From: Candidatus Hikarchaeia archaeon HikBin4
Lineage (GTDB): Archaea; Halobacteriota; Halobacteria; Halobacteriales; Hikarchaeaceae
Reading direction: 5' to 3'
NCBI GenBank assembly: GCA_009889685.1
Contig: WTZT01000042.1
Coordinates: forward strand, 1 to 5,898
Length of the DNA stretch: 5,898 nucleotides
Both the position numbers and the translations under genes were made by a program. The notes beneath the pieces were generated by a model that saw only the letters and a list, made by a program, of their open reading frames with translations, was not told where the DNA came from and made no database searches. This document shows positions 1-3,750 of the stretch, piece after piece. Every line of letters starts with the position of its first letter. The first letter of the stretch is position 1.

Positions 1-517
1 TTGTTATCGAATCTGCAACGCCATCTATGTGGGCCGGCTGATCATCCCATTTGGTATATCCCCGAACTAGATTTCCTTGCCATTGAGCCGTGTGAATCCA
101 ATCTATCCATGGTCTCCGTTTCGATTTGCGCATGGGGCCTGTACCTGAAAGAATCACAATTGGGACTCTATCTGCATACGCATTGTATATCCCCATTGAC
201 CCATTTAAAGTCCCCACTACATTGTGCAAAATACAAAGTGCAGGTTCGCCTGTCGCTTTGGCGTACCCATGAGCAATTGACACTGATAAAGACTCATTCG
301 GTGTAGTGATTACTTTCGGAACGTTATCGTTATAGTTCACTATGGACTCTTCCATCCCTCTGAAAGATGCCCCCGGATTAAATGTTACAAAATCAAACCC
401 ATATGCTTTAATCAAATCTGCAACAAAGTCAGATCCCCATTCTTGGGATTTTACATCAACTTCTTGTATTTCCCTTTTCTTTCTATACTGTTTTTCATTT
501 CCCATATTGTGAATCAT
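1..517 (-). CDS. Thiamine-pyrophosphate-dependent enzyme, N-terminal part (acetolactate synthase / benzoylformate decarboxylase superfamily), cut by the window edge
   Basis: The minus strand is open from an in-frame TAA at 550-548 to the left edge and encodes about 172 residues of the N-terminal TPP-binding (PYR) domain; family members are usually about 550 residues. From the ATG at 517 these signatures are visible: FVTFNPGASF (43-52), the start-of-domain loop; TTPNESLSVSIAHGYAKATG (71-90), where Glu75 is the family's cofactor-activating glutamate; GTLNGSMGIYNAYADRVPI (102-120), the usual G..N...g...A..d..P stretch; then SGTGP. The following stretch with DWIHTAQWQ (139-147) is the segment used by ALS-like decarboxylases and lyases, but it does not fix the substrate. 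A second ATG at 505 would remove only four residues, and neither start has a Shine-Dalgarno site. It lies 47 bp behind the FAA-fold gene with no T-run between them, so it is probably co-transcribed. The superfamily is secure; the reaction (C-C cleavage, decarboxylation or ligation of a 2-oxo acid) is inferred from the family. Confidence 0.9.
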   Translation of the reverse strand, partial: MIHNMGNEKQYRKKREIQEVDVKSQEWGSDFVADLIKAYGFDFVTFNPGASFRGMEESIVNYNDNVPKVITTPNESLSVSIAHGYAKATGEPALCILHNVVGTLNGSMGIYNAYADRVPIVILSGTGPMRKSKRRPWIDWIHTAQWQGNLVRGYTKWDDQPAHIDGVADSIT

Positions 518-564
518 CTGCTTCTTAACTATTACTTTATCGGTTGTTTACGTTCTTTTAGATT

Positions 565-1296
565 CTACTTTGCCAATCGAATCCCATGACGCAGAGTCTC
601 AATCCCCTCTATGTATATTTCTACGATATCTCCATCGGAAACTAGTCCAGGTTCCACCGGAGTACCTGTTGTGAATATATCTCCCGGTTCTAAAGTTATG
701 TACTTCGTTATCTCTGCCAATATCTCTCCCATAGAAAATAGTTGTCCCGAAAAATCTGTGGATCTTTCCACCTTGCCATTGATTTTAATCTCCATATTCG
801 GACATTCTGGTACTAAATCTATGGAAGCCATCACTGGGCCAATTGGTGTTGCTGTATCGAATCCACTTTTTCGAACAGCTCCTGGATCGTCCTCTAATTC
901 TTCTCCAATAGATATATCGTCCACACAAGTGAAACCTGCTATATATTTTTTCTCTTCTCCCACCTTTACATTTTTACATTGTCTTCCTATTATGACTCCA
1001 ATTTCTCCTTCATAAACTGCAGATAATCCCGCAGGAATTTCAGCAATCTTGTCGTGACTAGTAATCGTATTCGGCGTTTTAAAAAACAAACGTGGACGAT
1101 TAGGAGTCTTAACACCCAATCGATCAATCAAACCCTCATAATTAAAACCTGTGACTATTATTTTACTAGGATTCGACGGCGGAACTATTTCTACCTCTCC
1201 AGAGTCATACACTTTACCACAAAATTCGATTGTTCCATTTTTCCAAATACCTTCTCTAATATGGCCCCCATCATCTCTAAATCTTACAGATTTCAT
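565..1296 (-). CDS. Fumarylacetoacetate hydrolase (FAH) superfamily protein with atypical active site
   Basis: This complete 243-residue protein has the length usual for the single-domain FAH branch, whose members are acylpyruvases, oxaloacetate or 4-oxalocrotonate decarboxylases, hydratases and isomerases. Seen: an N-terminal cap (1-45), GFNY (50-53) opening the fold, the metal motif YEGEIGVIIG (95-104; Glu96, Glu98), the third ligand Asp127 in CVDDIS (125-129), FDTATPIGPV (146-155), NGKVERST (173-180), and the signature LEPGDIFTTGTP (202-213). Family knowledge: these acidic residues hold Mg or Mn, which binds a 2-oxo acid substrate. Odd points: the His and Glu expected after NY (NYxxHxxE) are Leu56 and Arg59, the SARD segment reads SIGEE, and the conserved Lys before FD is displaced by one (Lys143-Ser144). 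The start is well fixed because the codon just upstream (1299-1297) is TAG. The stop is TAG at 567-565. It heads the minus-strand unit with the TPP enzyme. The fold is secure; substrate and activity are not. Confidence 0.93.
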   Translation of the reverse strand: MKSVRFRDDGGHIREGIWKNGTIEFCGKVYDSGEVEIVPPSNPSKIIVTGFNYEGLIDRLGVKTPNRPRLFFKTPNTITSHDKIAEIPAGLSAVYEGEIGVIIGRQCKNVKVGEEKKYIAGFTCVDDISIGEELEDDPGAVRKSGFDTATPIGPVMASIDLVPECPNMEIKINGKVERSTDFSGQLFSMGEILAEITKYITLEPGDIFTTGTPVEPGLVSDGDIVEIYIEGIETLRHGIRLAK

Positions 1297-1315
1297 GCTA
1301 TTGTAAAGGCACTAT

Positions 1316-1334
1316 TTGACTTAAATCTTGACTT
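1316..1334. repeat. Short direct repeat TTGACTT x2, 12-bp period, over the minus-strand promoter
   Basis: TTGACTT occurs at 1316-1322 and again at 1328-1334, with repeat starts 12 bp apart, about one helical turn. The first copy overlaps the TATA-like box of the FAA-fold gene and the second lies where a BRE and upstream factor would sit. A direct-repeat operator is possible, but a 7-bp match could be chance. Confidence 0.3.
1320..1325 (-). promoter_or_regulatory. TATA-like box for the FAA-fold gene (TTTAAG)
   Basis: On the minus strand the bases read TTTAAG, preceded by the purine-rich GTCAAGA, which could act as a BRE. The centre is about 26-27 bp from the ATG at 1296, the spacing expected when transcription starts at or next to the start codon. 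Together with the absent Shine-Dalgarno site and the stop codon directly before the ATG, this suggests a leaderless mRNA. Six-base A/T matches are common in DNA of this composition, so only the spacing gives it weight. Confidence 0.45.
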
Positions 1335-1372
1335 CTATCCCTTCATTTCGACTGCAGCTGATATTCGCAACA

Positions 1373-1378
1373 TTTAAT
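1373..1378 (+). promoter_or_regulatory. TATA-like box for the permease gene (TTTAAT)
   Basis: TTTAAT follows CGCAACA, a plausible BRE, and is centred about 27 bp before the ATG at 1403. This matches the leaderless spacing seen for the divergent gene and is the main reason for choosing 1403 over the earlier TTG at 1328 or the later ATG at 1550. Confidence 0.45.
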
Positions 1379-1402
1379 GGAGCAGACCGATCAATATGTT
1401 TA

Positions 1403-3229
1403 ATGTCAGCAATTAGCATTCTGATTTTTATTATAAAAACTATTGCAGAAACTGGAAAATCTATTGCAAATTTTATAACTAAACCAGGCAAATTAAATAA
1501 ATTAAAAAATTTGTTGTCACGATTCAAAAATTTGTTGTCACGATTCAACATGGAATGGTTTCCTGCGATCGTAACACTTCTGATTTTTTTCATGTTCACT
1601 TCACTTGTCATTGTGATGTTTTTCGGAGCTACTTATTTCGCCCCTACTAGGGATGAAGCAATTACTTTTAAAAAGATCGTAGACGTATTGTGGGGACTTG
1701 CGGGAGTCACTATATTTTACAATACCCTAGTTATTGGTATAGGTGCTGGAGCAATGGGTACCTTCATTGGGACCATATATGCATGGATTCTTGTCCGAAC
1801 AAACGCCCCCGGGAAAAAGTTTCTTCGCATTTTGGCGATTATTCCTCTCACCATGCCAGCACTGGTCAAATCTATTGGATGGGTGGCAATTCTAAGCCCT
1901 TCCATTGGTATATTTAATAAAGCTGGGAAGGAACTTTTTGGGATAATTCTTTTCGATCTCTATACTCTGGAAGGTTGTGTATTCGTTATGGGTATCTCCT
2001 CTCTATCTCTCTCTTACCTTTTAATGGAACCTGCTATCCAATCCGTATCTTCTAGCTTAGAAGAGGCAGCAAGATCAACTGGATCTAGTATTTTATCGAC
2101 ATTTTTAACAGTCACATTGCCTCTATTGGTCCCCGGTATGATGTCCGTTTTCTTACTTTCTTCCATCTACTCTTTTGGTAACTTTGAATATCCCTTCATA
2201 TTCGGATCTTCAAAAGGTGGAATCGATACATTCGCTACCATTATCTTCAAAACAGTGTTCTTCAACATTTTCCCCAGATATGATCTAGCAACTATATACT
2301 CCCTCGTGTATGCAGGAATTGCTTTATTCATGATCTGGATGTACCACCGTTTAACGAAGGACAGTTTCAGATTCCAAACTGTCACCGGAAAATCCGAACG
2401 TCACACAAAACATGACCTTGGAAAATGGAAAATTGTTGGGACTTTAATCTGTTTCTTCTTTGCATTTATAGCTTTCATCCTACCTTTGATCGGTGTACTT
2501 GCTCTAGCGTTCGCACCAAATCTTTCAGAGTTGTTCGAACCCTCTATGTTGACAACTAGAAATTTCACCAAGTTCGTCACCACCTCTGGTATCCCTCAAG
2601 CCACTTGGAACACATTTTTAATTTCCTTTGCAGACGGACTTGGCGTCGTTCTTCTTGGTATCTTCATATCTTACACAGCACTTAAATCCGACATCGTTAT
2701 CCGAGGTCGTAGGATCAATCGTGCTGCGGATTACATAGCTACAATTCCTCTTGGGTTGCCCCCAATTGTTTATGGTGTAGCTATTTTCTGGCTCATTCTA
2801 ATTGGTCCATTCAAACACCTATATGGTACCTTGTGGCCCATGATCTTTTCCCTTATCTTGCTTAAAATCCCTCACGGGACGCGGATGATATCCTCTGCAT
2901 TGATAACCATATCCGACGAACTAGAAGAAGCATCTAGAATTAGTGGAGCATCTTGGTTTAAAACCTTCCGCGGCATAATAACTCCTTTACTCAAAGGTGG
3001 TATTTTGAACGCATTTTTATTTGTGTTCATCGATGCTGTAAAAGAAGTTAGTGCAGTCGTACTTCTTATCACGGCAGGAAATTCTGTTTTAATGACTGTG
3101 TTACTGTTCCTATACAACAACGCACCTAGTGCATTACCGATGATTGCAGCAGGATCTTTGATCATCATGGTATTCCTACTATTCGTTGTCGCAGTCCAAT
3201 CTAGACTCACGTTTGACGCATCTAACTAA
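1403..3229 (+). CDS. ABC importer permease, fused two-domain type (FbpB/AfuB-like, iron/polyamine/thiamine family)
   Basis: This 608-residue membrane protein carries two binding-protein-dependent permease domains in one chain. Hydrophobic segments can be read at about 54-79, 102-130, 141-164, 193-208, 238-259 and 297-314 (domain 1), and 344-371, 404-427, 444-468, 477-490, 524-547 and 580-598 (domain 2), giving 12 in all, with a polar linker near 318-340. Each half has the cytoplasmic EAA loop that docks on the ATPase: LEEAARSTG (219-227) followed by LPLLVPG, and LEEASRISG (507-515) followed by TPLLKGG. This fused form is typical of the Fbp/Afu ferric family, but related systems carry polyamines, thiamine, phosphonates or organic acids, so the substrate is open. 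No ATPase or binding-protein gene is in the window. The start is uncertain: ATG 1403 fits the TATA-like box; TTG 1328 would give 633 residues and ATG 1550 would give 559. The extra N-terminal stretch (1-49) is basic, has a short hydrophobic helix and contains a tandem KNLLSRF repeat. Confidence 0.92.
   Translation: MSAISILIFIIKTIAETGKSIANFITKPGKLNKLKNLLSRFKNLLSRFNMEWFPAIVTLLIFFMFTSLVIVMFFGATYFAPTRDEAITFKKIVDVLWGLAGVTIFYNTLVIGIGAGAMGTFIGTIYAWILVRTNAPGKKFLRILAIIPLTMPALVKSIGWVAILSPSIGIFNKAGKELFGIILFDLYTLEGCVFVMGISSLSLSYLLMEPAIQSVSSSLEEAARSTGSSILSTFLTVTLPLLVPGMMSVFLLSSIYSFGNFEYPFIFGSSKGGIDTFATIIFKTVFFNIFPRYDLATIYSLVYAGIALFMIWMYHRLTKDSFRFQTVTGKSERHTKHDLGKWKIVGTLICFFFAFIAFILPLIGVLALAFAPNLSELFEPSMLTTRNFTKFVTTSGIPQATWNTFLISFADGLGVVLLGIFISYTALKSDIVIRGRRINRAADYIATIPLGLPPIVYGVAIFWLILIGPFKHLYGTLWPMIFSLILLKIPHGTRMISSALITISDELEEASRISGASWFKTFRGIITPLLKGGILNAFLFVFIDAVKEVSAVVLLITAGNSVLMTVLLFLYNNAPSALPMIAAGSLIIMVFLLFVVAVQSRLTFDASN
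1505..1546 (+). repeat. Perfect 21-bp tandem duplication inside the permease N-terminus
   Basis: Positions 1505-1525 and 1526-1546 are identical 21-bp units, with two further matching bases (1547-1548). They encode KNLLSRF twice, in frame, at residues 35-48 counted from ATG 1403, just before the first main membrane helix. Exact identity at the DNA level, including third codon positions, suggests a recent slippage duplication. It adds two turns of a basic amphipathic helix. Confidence 0.9.
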
Positions 3230-3240
3230 TCTCCAATCTG

Positions 3241-3246
3241 TTTTTT
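3241..3246 (+). terminator. T6 run, candidate archaeal terminator after the permease
   Basis: TTTTTT followed by CGTTT lies 12 bp after the permease stop codon. Archaeal RNA polymerase terminates at T-runs without needing a hairpin, and no hairpin is visible here. The run could separate the permease from the RidA transcript, or only partly reduce read-through. Confidence 0.4.
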
Positions 3247-3256
3247 CGTTTAGATC

Positions 3257-3262
3257 TATATA
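3257..3262 (+). promoter_or_regulatory. TATATA box upstream of the RidA gene, with an overlapping distant GGAGG
   Basis: TATATA is centred about 40 bp before the RidA ATG, so transcription from it would start near 3286 and leave a leader of about 13 nt. A second candidate, TTTATT at 3271-3276, is about 26 bp from the ATG and would give a leaderless message. GGAGG at 3263-3267 looks like a Shine-Dalgarno site but is 31 nt from the ATG, too far to serve it, and would lie upstream of either predicted transcript start. Which box is used cannot be decided from the sequence. Confidence 0.35.
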
Positions 3263-3298
3263 GGAGGACCTTTATTTTCAGTTTCCCTCTTATGCCAT

Positions 3299-3685
3299 AT
3301 GATTGAAGAGATCAGAACGCAGAAAGGCGTGACTCCTTCTGCTCCCATCTCCCAAGCCATACGGGCCGGAAATTTTATTTTCATTTCAGGTCAGACGGGC
3401 AGGGATCCAAAAACCCGAGAAATAGTAAGCGAAGATGTTGGTGAGCAAACTATACAAATTTTTAAAAATGTTTCAAATGTTCTTCACGCTGCAGGATGTA
3501 CCCTTGACGATGTAGTTCGAAATACTGTCTTTTTCACAGACTTAAAAGACAAATCTTCTTTCGATACTGCATACCGAGAAATCTTCTCTCCCCCTTATCC
3601 TGCACGAAGTGCTATTGGCATCAGCGAAATAGCACCCGGTGCTAAAATAGAAATTGAAGTAATAGCTTTCAACCAACGAGTTTAA
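3299..3685 (+). CDS. RidA/YjgF/TdcF-family enamine/imine deaminase
   Basis: This complete 128-residue protein is exactly the family's usual length; members form trimers with active sites between subunits. Seen: FIFISGQTG (26-34), the family's SGQ strand; the helix VGEQTIQIFKNVSNVLHAAG (47-66); the strand NTVFFTDL (75-82); and YPARSAIG (100-107) with Arg103, the counterpart of E. coli RidA Arg105 that binds the substrate carboxylate. IEIEVIAF (117-124) supplies Glu118, the counterpart of E. coli Glu120. All catalytic landmarks are present, so hydrolysis of reactive 2-imino or enamino acids to oxo acids and ammonia is likely. The family also includes 2-aminomuconate deaminase and RutC-like proteins, so in this neighbourhood a dedicated catabolic step is as plausible as general damage control. 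The gene sits 69 bp after the permease and 65 bp before the molybdenum subunit, on the same strand. No other in-frame ATG lies between 3257 and 3299. Confidence 0.95.
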   Translation: MIEEIRTQKGVTPSAPISQAIRAGNFIFISGQTGRDPKTREIVSEDVGEQTIQIFKNVSNVLHAAGCTLDDVVRNTVFFTDLKDKSSFDTAYREIFSPPYPARSAIGISEIAPGAKIEIEVIAFNQRV

Positions 3686-3703
3686 TGTTTCTTGAATCTT
3701 AGC

Positions 3704-3713
3704 TTAAAAATAA
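3704..3713 (+). promoter_or_regulatory. A/T-rich TATA-like stretch before the molybdenum-subunit gene
   Basis: TTAAAAATAA in the 65-bp gap after the RidA gene is centred about 43 bp before the ATG at 3751, so a start near 3735 with a leader of roughly 16 nt is possible. No T-run terminator or Shine-Dalgarno site is visible in the gap, so read-through from the RidA gene is equally possible. Confidence 0.22.
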
Positions 3714-3750
3714 TACCTCAAGTCATCTTCTTCGGGTTTTCTAAAGAATA

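Larger units (their letters stand above)
1297..1402. promoter_or_regulatory. Divergent intergenic promoter region between FAA-fold gene and permease gene
   Basis: This 106-bp gap separates two genes read away from each other. It holds a TATA-like box for each direction (minus 1325-1320, plus 1373-1378), each centred about 27 bp from the respective start codon, and a 7-bp direct repeat (TTGACTT) over the minus-strand box. This arrangement would allow both units to be controlled together. The limits assume that the permease starts at the ATG at 1403. If the earlier TTG at 1328 were used, the gap would shrink to 31 bp and leave little room for two promoters. Confidence 0.55.

Noticed and set aside
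1..306. Plus-strand open frame of 101 codons at the left edge
   Set aside because: It lies opposite the TPP enzyme frame, whose minus-strand translation shows clear family motifs; the plus-strand product resembles nothing recognisable.
611..1015. Plus-strand open frame of 134 codons inside the FAA-fold gene
   Set aside because: It is antisense to a gene with intact family motifs; its product is rich in Ser, Pro and Ile, as expected of a shadow frame.
1328..1402. TTG at 1328 as the permease start (633 residues)
   Set aside because: It would place the start 31 bp from the divergent gene and upstream of the TATA-like box at 1373-1378; the added 25 residues show no family feature. It cannot be fully excluded.
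1321..1611. Minus-strand open frame of 96 codons opposite the permease start
   Set aside because: It overlaps the divergent promoter region and the permease N-terminus, and its product has no recognisable motif.
2872..3210. Minus-strand open frame of 112 codons opposite the second permease domain
   Set aside because: It is the reverse of the conserved EAA-loop region and so explained by the permease.
3263..3267. GGAGG as ribosome binding site for RidA
   Set aside because: It is 31 nt from the ATG, with no other in-frame ATG nearer, and overlaps a TATA-like box, so it is probably not transcribed from that promoter.
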